From Symsagittifera roscoffensis (lineage: Eukaryota; Xenacoelomorpha; Acoela; Convolutidae): 38,297 nucleotides of DNA. This document shows positions 1 through 9,178 of the stretch, in pieces. The notes under the pieces were generated by a model that was given only the letters and a program-made list of their open reading frames with translations, was not told the DNA's origin and searched no databases. Within the stretch, counting starts at the first letter, position 1, and each line of letters begins with the position of its first letter. The position numbers and the translations under genes are program-made. Location: the NCBI RefSeq assembly GCF_963678635.1, contig NW_026970662.1:1-38297 (forward strand). Direction: 5' to 3'.

Positions 1-133
1 AAAACATGGAGAATATATCAGAAGTTATTTCTGGTAGTTTTCCAATCAGTCAAGTTAATTAACCAACTAAATTATGAATCACTGAAGCGTAGGCTGTGAT
101 TAAACATATCAAACTTTTATAAAAGGCGCTTAC

Positions 134-294
134 GATGATTGGCTCTCCCTTGAGCTCCTTGCGTGTGTTGGTGGCTCTGAATCTCTCGCAGCTGGAACAG
201 AAACAGGCAGTCCTGGCTAGAAGAGTCACTGGACACCGAAGGGTGGTCTGGAAGCAACCACCGCCCACATCTCCTGATGAGTCAAGGCCAAAGT
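134..294 (-). CDS. Candidate downstream exon of an unrecognised host gene
   Basis: Read on the minus strand, this 161-bp block begins after a TTTTAG acceptor (AG at 296-295) and ends at a GTAAGC donor (starting at 133). It is open in one frame; the other two frames contain early stops. The peptide is cysteine-rich, including TACFCSSCERFRATNTRKE, and ends in phase 0. The intron upstream (722 to 295, 428 bp) interrupts a codon after its first base on both sides, so this exon joins the exon at 723-1048 in frame. No protein family is recognised. Base composition is clearly less AT-rich than the surroundings, as expected for coding DNA. The gene would continue past the left edge of the window. The splice-site and phase agreement is seen; that the gene is real is inferred. 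Confidence 0.45.
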
Positions 295-722
295 CTAAAA
301 CTGGCACCCAATACTCCGGCTCTTTTTCCCGACTTCAGTTGTCGGCTTACAACTTTCATATCTTTATTTGAAACTTTTGAATGTCAAGTTTTTATGAAAC
401 TTTGCATTAAAACTGATTGTCTAATGTGAAACCCATTTGGTCTTTATTCGTGACCAAAAAACCAGTGGTTACATCATAAAAACAGTGGTTACAAGCACTA
501 GTTACATAACTACATCTTAAGCGAGCATTAACTGGTCGCATTATCTGATATGCAATAGTGCACAAACGCTGATTGTCGTATTTCATTCGTATTCTTACTT
601 TTGTAAGCCCGCTTTTTTCAGTCATAGCGTTTATTTTAAAACTGAAGCTTACATCCAGCAGAAAAGGACAATAAAAGGTCCTTCAAATTTTCTTTTCGAT
701 AGGTGTTTTTTAAAATACTGAC
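295..722 (-). other. Putative intron between the two minus-strand exons
   Basis: This stretch is bounded by GT at 722-721 and AG at 296-295 on the minus strand. A 72-codon minus-strand open frame at 407-625 lies inside it but shows no splice sites or recognisable motif, so it is treated as intronic. Confidence 0.4.
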
Positions 723-1048
723 CTGGTGATGGATAGCATTTATTGTATAGGCATGGATCTGTAAAAGCTTCTGTTAGTTCTGGATCCCTTGGACCAGAAC
801 AGTGTTGCTCCCATGAATCCATTGGATGAAAACTCTGACGCGCAAATAACGGGTTGAATGGCCTTCTTGACTGAAAGGGTGCTTCCGGCGGCCTGTAGCA
901 ACTACTATAGCTAGAGTAATCTGGAAACTGAGGCTGGAAAGGATAAGTATCCGCCAGTTGTCTAGTAGGTGAGTCTTCGAAGGAAGGTATGAATGCACGA
1001 GAGATTAGATGACGGGGTCCGTTTCTAATGTTCTCAGCCCACTCTAAA
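723..1048 (-). CDS. Candidate upstream exon of the same unrecognised host gene
   Basis: On the minus strand an open frame runs from an acceptor-like site (pyrimidine-rich stretch then TTCAG, exon from 1048; an alternative AG would start it at 1043) to a CAG/GTCAGT donor at 723/722. The predicted peptide is rich in proline, tyrosine, serine and arginine, with short pieces such as PFQPQFPDYSSYSSCYRPP and a final YNKCYPSP. It leaves one base of a codon before the donor, and the exon at 134-294 supplies the missing two bases. Upstream exons are not identified. The open frame extends into the intron at both ends, so its full length (649-1077) is not the exon. Function unknown; it may be a disordered linker before a cysteine-rich segment. 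Confidence 0.45.
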
Positions 1049-1680
1049 CTGAACCAAAGTAAGGAAATCAAACTCAAAATTACAACAATCAGTCAGGAAA
1101 CAATGGTAGTTATAGGAGGAGGGGACATTTTATTAAATCACTTGTTGCTGCTCTGAGCTGAACCAGAATTTCTAAAAAGTCAAATTTAACCCTAATACTA
1201 GTTTTGGCCAGCCAGAATTTGATCAAAAGAACCGAGTGCAATCTAGCCCTACTTGATTTCCAGCACTACTTAAAATAATCATTTTATCTTTATATATTTT
1301 CATGTTTGTTATGAATCGAAACTTGTGTGGTAGGCCTCCAATGGGAGGATTTTGGAGACAAATTTGTTGTATGCCTAAACATTCTAGATTTCATAATTTT
1401 AAAGCTGCTCTGGCGAATTACATATTCATAGCAGATTCGACGGCCAGGTTTTGGAAGCCGGAAGTCTCAATATCCTGTGACTTTCTGGTGCCGATATAAG
1501 TCATAAATCTACTCCAACAGCGAAACGCCATGCAGTGGAGCTGAAGTGTACAAATTTGTCCGTAATAAGGCAAAAGTTTTTTAGTTCCAAAAGAAAAACT
1601 CTAAGAAAATTGTTGAAGTTTTTTGAACAGTTAAAAATTCCATTAAAAAAAGAGGCCACCTAAACTCTATAGTAGCTATG
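1049..1680. other. AT-rich stretch without a recognised gene
   Basis: A plus-strand open frame of 65 codons (1302-1499) is the longest here. It has no motif that I recognise and no supporting splice structure. Nothing else is supported. Confidence 0.5.
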
Positions 1681-1760
1681 CAGGGGCGTATTTAGGGGCG
1701 GGGGCGGTGGGCATACGCTTCCTTCTTCAGGGATTCGACCCCCTGCCGACCCAAAGATTC
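1681..1760 (+). repeat. hAT-like terminal sequence (possible element end)
   Basis: The sequence CAGGGGCGTATTTAGGGG starts at 1681. Many animal hAT transposons begin with CAGGGGCG-type terminal repeats. I could not find the opposite inverted end in the left flank, so this would be a truncated or solo end. Confidence 0.25.
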
Positions 1761-1787
1761 CCCCTTTGATACTTTTTAAGAAATCCA

Positions 1788-1905
1788 TTTTTGGCCGACC
1801 GACCATAAATATTTTCTAAAGGCGCCTTTGGCGCCAATACAAACTTATTTTGAGGGGGGAGCGCGTGCCCGAAAAAACGCAATTTTTTGGTCAAAATTTT
1901 CCAAA
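1788..1905 (+). repeat. Dispersed repeat with GGCGCC palindrome, copy 1
   Basis: This segment holds AAAGGCGCCTTTGGCG, followed by an AATACA stretch, a GCGCG-containing piece and GCAATTnnnnGGTCAAAAT. The same order of motifs appears at 34436-34555, so these are two diverged copies of one dispersed family of roughly 115 bp. The core GGCGCCTTTGGCGCC (1821-1835) is nearly palindromic. No coding capacity is evident. Confidence 0.6.
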
Positions 1906-2537
1906 AAGTGCCTATAAACGTCTTTTTTGGCCTGTTTTTTCAAAAAGTTTGCCCAAAGTTGGGACAAAACCGTGCTTCGAGAGAGCTCGAAAAATCAATT
2001 TGGTCGACCTAAAAAAAAGGTCGTCAAAATTTTCGAAAATTTTCTACAAAAACACCGATATATTTATGGCACGCAAAAATGAACGCGATAAGGTCATAGA
2101 AAACATCAGCATAGTGCAAGCGAAACTGGGATCAAACTTGCAAAATCTAGAAAGAAAGAAACAGTAAAAATTGACAAGACAATTGAGGAAACATTTATAA
2201 AAATACATGTAAAAAAGTTGAAAAAGCATATTCAACTGTGTTGGAACAAAAACCACAAAAAAGGAGGCGAAACTAACCAGCGGCCGAAAAATTAAAGTGC
2301 AAGAACAAACACTGATTGCAATATCGGACATTGATTTTGACTTCTAGGGGTCCCCAAAGACCCAAAAAAAATCAAAGAAAAAAAACACTACTCTTAACTG
2401 AAAAAGTACTTGCGATACTGAATGTAATCGGCGAGAAACCAAAAATAATTGAACTAAGGAGACTGGGAAAGTTCCATGAATGCTGAGCGAAGGCATGAGA
2501 CTTTCTTGTTGCAGTTGCAAGTCAGCATGAGGCGCGA

Positions 2538-2771
2538 ATGATCATGGCAAAGGCGAAAGAGAAACGAGAATGCTTGTCAATATGGATATATATCTACTCC
2601 CGTCTCTGTCGAGAGAAAAAGAAGCTCAAAAAAACCAAGAAGAGAAAGCGATCTCTGCTGGATGAAGAGGTACCCATTAAGAAGTTAAAATTTAGATATC
2701 TTGAACCATTCAACGATGTAGTGAATGTAAAAATGAAAGCAAACTCGAACCTAGCAGAAAAAATTGAGTAG
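2538..2771 (+). pseudogene. Lysine-rich 77-codon frame inside the LINE relic, copy 1
   Basis: The frame carries a very basic run (KKLKKTKKRKRS) and lies upstream of the endonuclease-like part of the LINE. It could be a leftover of the LINE nucleic-acid-binding first protein or chance reading of A-rich DNA. No domain is recognised. Identical frames occur at 10815-11048 and 19092-19325. Confidence 0.2.
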
Positions 2772-2820
2772 TTCATCTTAAAATTCTACAACTCAAAACA
2801 CAAAGCTTGGTTAATCTTGA

Positions 2821-5060
2821 ATGGAAATCAAAATAGTCAGATACGATCCTGTTCGAACAATTCTACTTCAATTGTCTGGGCAAAACCTGGCTTTATACAT
2901 ATCAGATAGACTACATGAATCTGGTAAAAATGCTCATGCTGGATCACTGTTTGCCGTCAAAAACAGCATAGAATCTCTTGAACTGAAGCACAATCTTCCT
3001 GACTCGTCTGTAGTCTGCAGAAAGAAAATAGTTCGAAACAAGTTAGACGTTTGATTTTTCTACAACCAACACCATAATAGCAAGTACAGCTATAATGAAG
3101 AAAAATTGGAAAATTTACCAAAACCATACGGCAATGCAGGCTATGGCCAAATAAGTTAGATGATGAAACATACACCTTTTGAGCCCAGCTATTCTAACAA
3201 CATTGATAAAATGAACGAAAAATTGTACCAGTACTCTCTGGATCTCATCGCGGTTTGTGTTCTACAAAAAAAGTTACATAAATAAAATCTTCCTCCGTTT
3301 ACTTTTCCAAGCATTTCTAACTTAAAATATAGACTAAAAACGCAACAACAATTACTTATCGTAAAACCCACAAGGCACGTTGATAATTTCAGAGCGGAAG
3401 TATGAAACTGACGAAAGTGACAAACTCAGACATCAGCAAAACCTTTTGGAACAAAGAGACACAAATCTGTTTTTGAACATTTCAATAGTTGAACCTGTTC
3501 TCTAATATTAGGCATGTTGATTAGTTTTTTTCATCAGCTAGAGAGTTTTCTCGCCTAAAGAATCATCTCATCATGAAGATATATTAAAAACAACCCTAAA
3601 TTGACAAATTTCAGCGTCTCGATAGAAACTCTTCATGAATTATCAGCAACACAGATCCTAAAATTGCTAGAAGGCAGGACGGACTCCCACCAATCTTTTT
3701 GCACAAAGCTTTTGAAAGAATGGCAGTCTCTCTGAACAAAATTTTCAAAATTGTGAAGCGCATCAAGAGTTTAGCAATCAGATGGAAATTTGGGGCCGTG
3801 TCAACAGTTTTCAGAAAAACAGATAGGCGTAAAGTAGATAACTATCGACCTGTATCACTCCTGAAAATTATGAGTGATTTTTTTGAAAAATGTCTCTATA
3901 TTGACTTGTACAAGCACATTGCAAGGCATTTGACTCCGAGTCAACATGGTTTTCTCATGCATTGTTTAGTGATCACAAACAGGCTAATTTTTTTCTAGAA
4001 AATTTACAAAGCTCTTGACAAAACTCATCTTGCGATGTTATTGTTTTTTACACTGACTTTTCAGAGGCATTTGATAGATTTCCCCTGAAAACTACAAGAA
4101 AACACTTTGCCAAATAGACGTTAGGGGATAATTTATGAATTTTTGCATTTTTTACTTTGTGAGCTAAAATAATTGTAGATAACACATGTTCTTGTGTGCT
4201 GAAAGTGACAAGCGGTGTCCCACAGTACTCTCCGATAGTACCACTTCTGTTTTGTATATTTATTAACGACTTGCCGGACTTACCAAAACTGCGACAAATA
4301 ATTGTTTGCAGATGTCCTAAAATTCTCGCCGTGAATAAAAGTAATGTCCAGGTACAGTTGGACTAAGACTCCGTCGATGCTGGGTCAGCAAAAATAACAA
4401 AAATAAGATAGAACTAGCAATGGATAAATGTTTCAATGTTACTTTCAGGGAAATTGAGACTCCATTATCTTCACAAAGTGTAGCGTTAGATCAATCAGAT
4501 GTTGTCAAGGACCTAGGTATGCTTAAAAAAACAAGAATTTTCATTGGTAGACTTACCTGGATGTTTTTCCTACAAATTGAAGACCAGGTGTGAGCTGGGT
4601 CTGTACAAATCCTTTCTTCTACCGGTTCTTACATATGGGTTTCATTGTGTTGCGATCTCAAGATCTGACTTGTCAAGTCTGGAAATTTTTTTCTAAAAAT
4701 GAGCTCTCCTGTGGATAAGGGACGAAAGATGCAAGATCATTTATTCAACTCAAAATGCTGAATTTGTTACCACTCCCAATGTTTTTCCAGCTAAATGATT
4801 TTATGTGATTGCTAAAATGGGTAACGAAACTGAGTATAATCAAATTTCATCTACTAAAAAAGAAGCATTCGGAAAAAACTCGATTCTTAAACTGAGTAAA
4901 ACATAAACAGAAAAAGAAAGAGGAGATTTTACGTCTAAAACTTGTAGAACAAAAAACAGATGATAGATTATATGGATTTTACTAGATTGATGGGCTTGAA
5001 AAATTGAGTTTTGAAGACCATGCCGTTTTACTTCATTGTGAAATTATTTCAGAGGCCAAA
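2821..5060 (+). pseudogene. LINE (non-LTR retrotransposon) polyprotein relic, copy 1
   Basis: This is a decayed plus-strand LINE open frame with many stops and frameshifts. The first part (2821-3054) contains SLFAVKNSIESLELKHNLPD, which resembles the core of an AP-type endonuclease. At 3699-3998 the frame contains DNYRPVSLLKIMSDFFEKCL and LTPSQHGFL, the N-terminal reverse transcriptase signatures of non-LTR elements. Further on, in shifted frames, are a YTDFSEAFDR-like block (about 4050-4085), SGVPQ and LFCIFINDLPD (about 4210-4280), an ADD-region remnant near 4305 and a VVKDLG block (about 4500-4520). The order matches LINE reverse transcriptases of the CR1/Jockey type, though the clade is uncertain. 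No intact catalytic core can be read in one frame, so it is non-functional. The 5' end is cut by the array boundary in this copy. Confidence 0.8.
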
Positions 5061-5167
5061 ATCTGCAGCTGGCTATTTGTATGCAATTGCAGTGGCTGCA
5101 GAACATCGGTGAAATTTTGGAGAATTCACTGAGAGCAATCCCATCACTAGCAGCTGTAAAATCTTAT

Positions 5168-5197
5168 CAACAACAACAACAAAAACAACAACAACAA
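5168..5197 (+). repeat. CAA microsatellite, copy 1
   Basis: A run of CAA triplets with one interruption. It gives a polyglutamine-like reading in one frame and polyvaline on the other strand. Both are taken as by-products. Copies at 13445-13474 and 21722-21751. Confidence 0.85.
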
Positions 5198-5261
5198 TCT
5201 TACAGGAGCTCAACTCGTATATTGCAGCACACGTACGTTTTAAACCCTGATGTCCTAATTT

Positions 5262-5477
5262 GGCTTTTCCTCTCTCCCACTTTTGATTTTTAGTTTTCAA
5301 AAACTAATTTAGCGTTGTCATAATGTAACGAAATTTTGCATGTTCAATAAAATAACTACTTTGAACAGATTTCTTCTCCAGATCATGGATCGTAACATCA
5401 CGCTTTCAGCTATAATAACAGGCAAGACAAAGGAGAACAAAAAAATCTTAAAACGTGGGGCAAAGAGGAAAAGAGCC
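5262..5477 (+). mobile_element. MITE-like element, type B, copy 1
   Basis: A 216-bp block with inverted ends: GGCTTTTCCTCTCTCCCAC at the left and its imperfect inverse ending GAGGAAAAGAGCC at the right. The core (TTTAGCGTTGTCATAATG, GTAACATCACGC, ATAATAACA) recurs at 37466-37678 and in the element at 6004-6430. The flanks CCTAATTT (5254-5261) and CCTAAATT (5479-5486, one base after the end) match at 7 of 8 positions, suggesting an 8-bp target-site duplication. There is no coding capacity, so it would be mobilised by a transposase elsewhere. Superfamily is uncertain; hAT and Merlin both make duplications of about this size. Confidence 0.7.
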
Positions 5478-6003
5478 ACCTAAATTCATAATAAAAAGTT
5501 TAAAGTTTGTTTTAAGAGGCAGTGTAAATTTAAGGAGCAGTTGTGTCTTTGTTTAAAGATTCAATAGGATGGCACGTTTTGCCTGTTTATATAAGATGGC
5601 ATATTTCTAGTTTTACTTCCACTTCTTATAGTTACAACTTAAGTTGTTTAAGAGTAGTTCATAAAGTAAATTTTATGTAGAAAGTGTTGTACTAATTTGT
5701 TCAGTTATTCAAGCTGAGTAGGAAAATTCAAATTGCGTTTTCCAACATAAACAGTTTTTGTTCCAAGCCTCAAAGAAATTAAAGAATATATATGTTCGAA
5801 GTGATTTCTTTTTATTCAGACCAGTTTCACAAAATTTTGCTCCCTCGGCGATTGCTCCCTAGATCTGCATGAGCCCAGCCTGGTATGCTCACCTCTATAA
5901 AACTTACCACGATTCTGTCTGAACTACTTGTTTTAATTATTACACATGGTAAACTGTCCCGCACTACAATTCCGTTCCAAATTGAATTGATGCAGGCTAA
6001 ATG
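5478..6003. other. AT-rich spacer, no gene seen
   Basis: Between two MITE-like elements. Short open frames at 5827-6015 (minus) and 5885-6079 (plus) overlap each other and run into the MITE at 6004, so they are not supported. The same spacer occurs in the other two units (about 13755-14280 and 22032-22557). Confidence 0.5.
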
Positions 6004-6430
6004 GGCTCTTTTCATTCCCCCTGCCCACCTTTGTTTTTCAATTTTAAAAAACTATTTGAACATTGTCAGAATTCGATGAAAATTGGCATATTGAACTGAT
6101 AAAATCTTGTAAACAGACATGGGTTCTCCGTACTTTTTCGTAATGTCTCGCTTTTAGCCATAATAACACGTATAACAGCTATAAACGTGAAAATTTTAGG
6201 CTCTTTTTCCTTTTCCCCCACCTGACACGACCACCAATTTTATGGTGTAACCAGTGGTTTTACAAGGTTAGTTATGATGTCTAAATATGTTTGGCCCAGC
6301 CTAATTAGTCCACATGCCAATTTTCATAGTGATCGGACAATGAAAACAGTAATTTTACTAGAAAAACGTTGCAGGTGGAGGAAGAAAGGAAAAAGAGCCA
6401 AATTTTACAGATGGGGAGTGGAACAAAGCC
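6004..6430 (+). mobile_element. MITE-like type B element, interrupted by a nested type A element, copy 1
   Basis: The left end GGCTCTTTTCATTCCCCC is at 6004 and the matching inverted right end GGGGAGTGGAACAAAGCC ends at 6430. The host-site repeats GCTAAATG (5996-6003) and GCTAAATA (6431-6438) agree at 7 of 8 bases. Removing the type A insert (6199-6399) and one copy of its 8-bp duplication leaves a block of about 218 bp, the same size as the other type B elements (216 and 213 bp). The core shares CATTGTCAnAATnnnATGAAA and AATAACACGTA motifs with them. Confidence 0.75.
6199..6399 (+). mobile_element. MITE-like element, type A, nested in a type B element, copy 1
   Basis: A 201-bp block with terminal inverted repeats: GGCTCTTTTTCCTTTTCCC at the left and GAAAGGAAAAAGAGCC at the right, with an inner CCACCTG/CAGGTGG pair. 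It is flanked by a perfect 8-bp duplication AAATTTTA (6191-6198 and 6400-6407), direct evidence of transposition into the type B element. The core includes GTGGTTTTACAAGGTTA and CCTAATTAGTCC. Related copies lie at 35116-35314 (inverted), 37186-37380 and 37885-38088. Confidence 0.85.
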
Positions 6431-6574
6431 GCTAAATAGTCTTGTTAACTCCATACGCGATTCAAAATTTAGCTTGATAAGTTTGATATTATCAGACTAA
6501 AACTCAAAATTTTGTCGATATTTAGTTTACCAAAAACTCTACGACATCACTTAAATGGCAGCCAGAATACACAG

Positions 6575-6686
6575 GGCTTACCCCTGATACAAAAAGTTTT
6601 GTCTTGTATAGGCTTTCTTTCCTTAGACGGGTTTCAGGAAACCTCAAAGAAAAAATTAACTAAATTGCTTGTATCAGGGCAAAGCC
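6575..6686 (+). mobile_element. Small 112-bp inverted-repeat element, copy 1
   Basis: The left arm GGCTTACCCCTGATACAA (6575-6592) is matched by the inverted right arm TTGTATCAGGGCAAAGCC (6669-6686) at 16 of 18 positions. A clear flanking duplication was not found. A diverged relative of the right arm and its flank is seen at about 8249-8282 (TATCAGGGCGAAGTACTGAA). A plus-strand open frame at 6512-6736 runs through it and is not considered a gene. Confidence 0.6.
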
Positions 6687-6810
6687 TTGAATCCTCCGAG
6701 TGCTTTGTAAGGTCTGTGAGGCCAAGTTTGCATTAAAAAATGATTAAGTTTTCAAAAAATAGACAAAAATTTTTCATTTTTTTTTTGAGATTTTCAAAGT
6801 CATTATATCC

Positions 6811-6950
6811 TTTACACGCCATATAAATTAAAAAGTGATAGATTTTAATCAAAGTAACGTAGCAACTATGACAAATAGCGAGAGTAAACTAATTTCGAAC
6901 ACTTTAAAAAACATAATAAATTCCCTTTTACGAGTTAATAGCGCAAAATC
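6811..6950 (+). repeat. Dispersed repeat, type C, copy 1
   Basis: Starts with an ACACGCCATA motif and ends with GAGTTAATAGCGCAAAAT. The same motifs, in inverted orientation, mark 34871-35008. The parts in between are diverged. Function unknown. Confidence 0.5.
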
Positions 6951-7773
6951 TATCTCTCGTTAGTTGTCGCAAATTGGCCATATTTCTATTTTTTAAACAC
7001 CCCTAACTTCACGAAAAATAATCAATAGTAAAATATCTTTTCAATTATGAGCTCAAGAATACTTTTTGGATGATACAAAAAAAATCTGTTAAAAATGGTT
7101 GGTTAAGAAATCGAAAATTGTCTGGAGTAGAAAAAACAACATCGAATGCAAACAATCTGTCACTTTCTACGAAAGTCGAGACATTTTTCAGTTTCCCTTC
7201 TCCTTCGTAAAATTACAAAAAAAGCTGTTCCAAAATGTTCTGCTGACACGTTTTAATGCAGTTTATAACAAGAAAATTCATTGTATATACTTTCATAGAT
7301 TGAATTTCAAAAAAACTCGAAAGCGGAAATCGAAAACAACTGGAAATCGAAAATTCGGAACAAGAACAAGCGCATAGCCCTTTGCTAATCAGCCAGTAGG
7401 TATGAAAATATTTTCATGTTGCGGGGAAGTAAAACACGGTATATGCGTTCCAAATAATTGAGCATCAAAGACATTTTGAAAACATTTTCTGCCAAAAAAG
7501 ACCCAAAAATATTGGTTTTCTTTGTTAGTTATAGAAGACTCAGAAAGCAAAAAAGTTCGATCTAAACAATTTTAATAATTTTATGTCATTGCAGCTAGTC
7601 ATCGAGGAAAAAAGTTGGCATATAGTTTATTTGATTTTTCGAAACCCGTTTGATCTTTTTAAATAATCTTTTAGGAAAACTAATTATGCAAAATTGTTAA
7701 GCGATTTGATATTAGGTAAAGAAAATCCGACAAATTTCAAATGTAGAGAACAAAAAGATAAAATAACTTTCTT
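6951..7773. other. AT-rich stretch, no gene supported
   Basis: The longest open frame (7099-7377, 92 codons, lysine- and asparagine-rich) opens on TTG and has no recognised motif. Homopolymer and A/T runs dominate. The corresponding stretches are about 15228-16049 and 23505-24327. Confidence 0.5.
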
Positions 7774-7824
7774 AACAATTACCCCTCCCCACCCACTCTT
7801 TTTCTAGAAAGGAGGGTAATTGTT
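7774..7824. repeat. Strong hairpin (51 bp), copy 1
   Basis: The arms AACAATTACCC-CTCC and GGAGGGTAATTGTT are complementary over about 14 bases with a loop of roughly 20 bases. It could be the remnant of a very short inverted-repeat element or a cruciform-forming site. Identical copies at 16050-16100 and 24328-24378. Confidence 0.6.
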
Positions 7825-8311
7825 GAGTAGATTACGTTGTGAGAAGTTTTGATCTATCAGAAAACAGAAAAATTCAAACTATAAATAGAACGCTCAGATA
7901 CGAATTTACAATTTTTGTTTTTAGGGGTGGCAATCTTTGGTAGATATCATAGAGGGGCGATTGTTAGGTAGTCCTTTTCTTCCGAGTTCTTTTTTCTTGC
8001 ATTTCATCCGAAGAATGTGATCAAAATATCGCTAAAAACGATTTGAAGAAAATATCGCAATTGCAGTGACTATACTCAGCTCTTTTTCAGTACCCATTTG
8101 ATTTTCGCTGAGCTGCAAATTGCAGTTTAAAACTATTCTGTTTCCATACCCCATGCGTTCTTTATTCAACAGAAAATTCCATTTAATTTTGTAATTGGAA
8201 CAAAAAGAGCGGTAACTTGTGCTGTAATGAATCATAACAAGACTGCTCCTATCAGGGCGAAGTACTGAATGTTCCGACTGCCAATATCAATTGTGGCATA
8301 AAAGCTTCCTT

Positions 8312-8374
8312 GAACCAGTTTGGAACAATTTCTATGATGGATTAAATCTCACTTACGCGTTAATTCTCAATTTG
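8312..8374 (+). repeat. Dispersed repeat, type C fragment
   Basis: Contains a TTTGGAACAATTT block followed by a GATGGATTAAATC-like block and CTTACGCGTTAAT. The reverse complement of 34871-34945 has the same order of blocks, and 6811-6950 ends with a related GAGTTAATAGCGC. Copies occur in the other two units. Confidence 0.5.
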
Positions 8375-8425
8375 AGCTTTTTTTTAAGTAAGAGCAAAAA
8401 AATGTAGTGTCGATTGACGGAAACA

Positions 8426-8743
8426 CGTATACATAATGCGTTCCGGGTAGTTCGGCGTGGGTTCGATTCTCACCTAAGTCGTTTCATTTGAGAGTCCAAT
8501 TTGAGCCGAGCCTGACAGAACATAAAATGCTAATATTTTAATTGGTTCAAAATTTGTTTGCAATTGAGTTTCTGTTAATTCAACCGCGTGAACTGAGTTT
8601 GATTTAATAGAAAAAAAACACATATCAGCGCATGATCAACCCCACAGTTTTGGCTTGATACGTTTAATGTAGTAGCAATATTTCGACCATATTTCGTGAA
8701 TTTAAAAGTGATTCTGTTTTGTTTTAACTGTATAAATTGAGCA
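8426..8743 (+). mobile_element. BEL/Pao 5' LTR-like segment (truncated), array copy 1
   Basis: This 318-bp segment aligns nearly end to end with 33504-33820, the last 317 bp of the 3' LTR of the BEL/Pao element at 27338-33820, with roughly 10-15 percent mismatch by eye. Both end in GAGCA. Here the end is followed by 8 bases and then a primer-binding-site-like TGGTGCCGCGACTCGGGA, the layout of a 5' LTR. The first 75 bp or so of the LTR (including the expected TGTT start) are missing. It also contains GGTTCGATTCT (8460-8470), a tRNA B-box-like motif. Confidence 0.7.
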
Positions 8744-8751
8744 GAAAATTT

Positions 8752-8769
8752 TGGTGCCGCGACTCGGGA
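8752..8769 (+). promoter_or_regulatory. Primer binding site-like sequence, copy 1
   Basis: TGGTGCCGCGACTCGGGA starts 8 bases after the LTR-like end. A TGG start matches the complement of a tRNA CCA tail, as used to prime reverse transcription. The tRNA partner was not identified. Copies at 17029-17046 and 25307-25324. Confidence 0.55.
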
Positions 8770-9178
8770 GTCTGCAAAATTTAGTGTGACCGCAAAACCA
8801 AGGACCAATATCAGAGTCGAGATAATTCAACCGACTAGCCTAAACGGTTAAAAGGACTGAGGCATCAGACGGTGTCCTTTTCTCATCAATATTCCAAACC
8901 AGCTGAACGTTTTCGGCTTCGTGCTGTTTTCCAACTTCAACTATGGGTGAGAAGCGATGCGATCAGAAGAGAAGCTGAAGATGGCTCTACTCAAAGGCGA
9001 ACTTGACCAAAAAAAAACAACTTCCTTAACAAAAAATCGAAATAGTTCACGAAACCGACGCGATGATCAGACGACACAAAGCCGAAATTGGTTTGACGTC
9101 ACAAAGACACAACACAAACCCGAAATTGGTTTGACGTCGCAGAACAGTGTTCTGGCGGCGGCAACACAACTTTAGTGA
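8770..9178 (+). other. Retrotransposon leader-like region with duplicated CRE-like motif, copy 1
   Basis: Follows the primer-site-like sequence. A short open frame at 8957-9175 (72 codons) covers most of it, but no Gag motif is recognised. Two direct repeats CGAAATTGGTTTGACGTC (9083-9100 and 9121-9138) have a 38-bp period. The TGACGTCA at 9094-9101 is a perfect cAMP-response-element palindrome; the second copy has TGACGTCG. Whether they bind a factor is unknown. Confidence 0.4.

Noticed and set aside
5166-5200. A CRISPR-like repeat array
   Set aside because: It is a triplet microsatellite with no repeat-spacer alternation, and the DNA is eukaryotic.
5073-5300. Overlapping open frames on both strands with polyglutamine and polyvaline runs
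   Set aside because: They come from the CAA microsatellite at 5168-5197, and neither has other coding evidence.
7099-7377. A 92-codon lysine-rich frame repeated in all three units
   Set aside because: It opens on TTG, has no motif, and being present three times follows from the tandem array and not from selection.
8427-8480. A complete tRNA gene at the B-box-like motif
   Set aside because: The anticodon arm does not fold with a proper loop, the acceptor stem is absent, and the A box is missing in the array copies.
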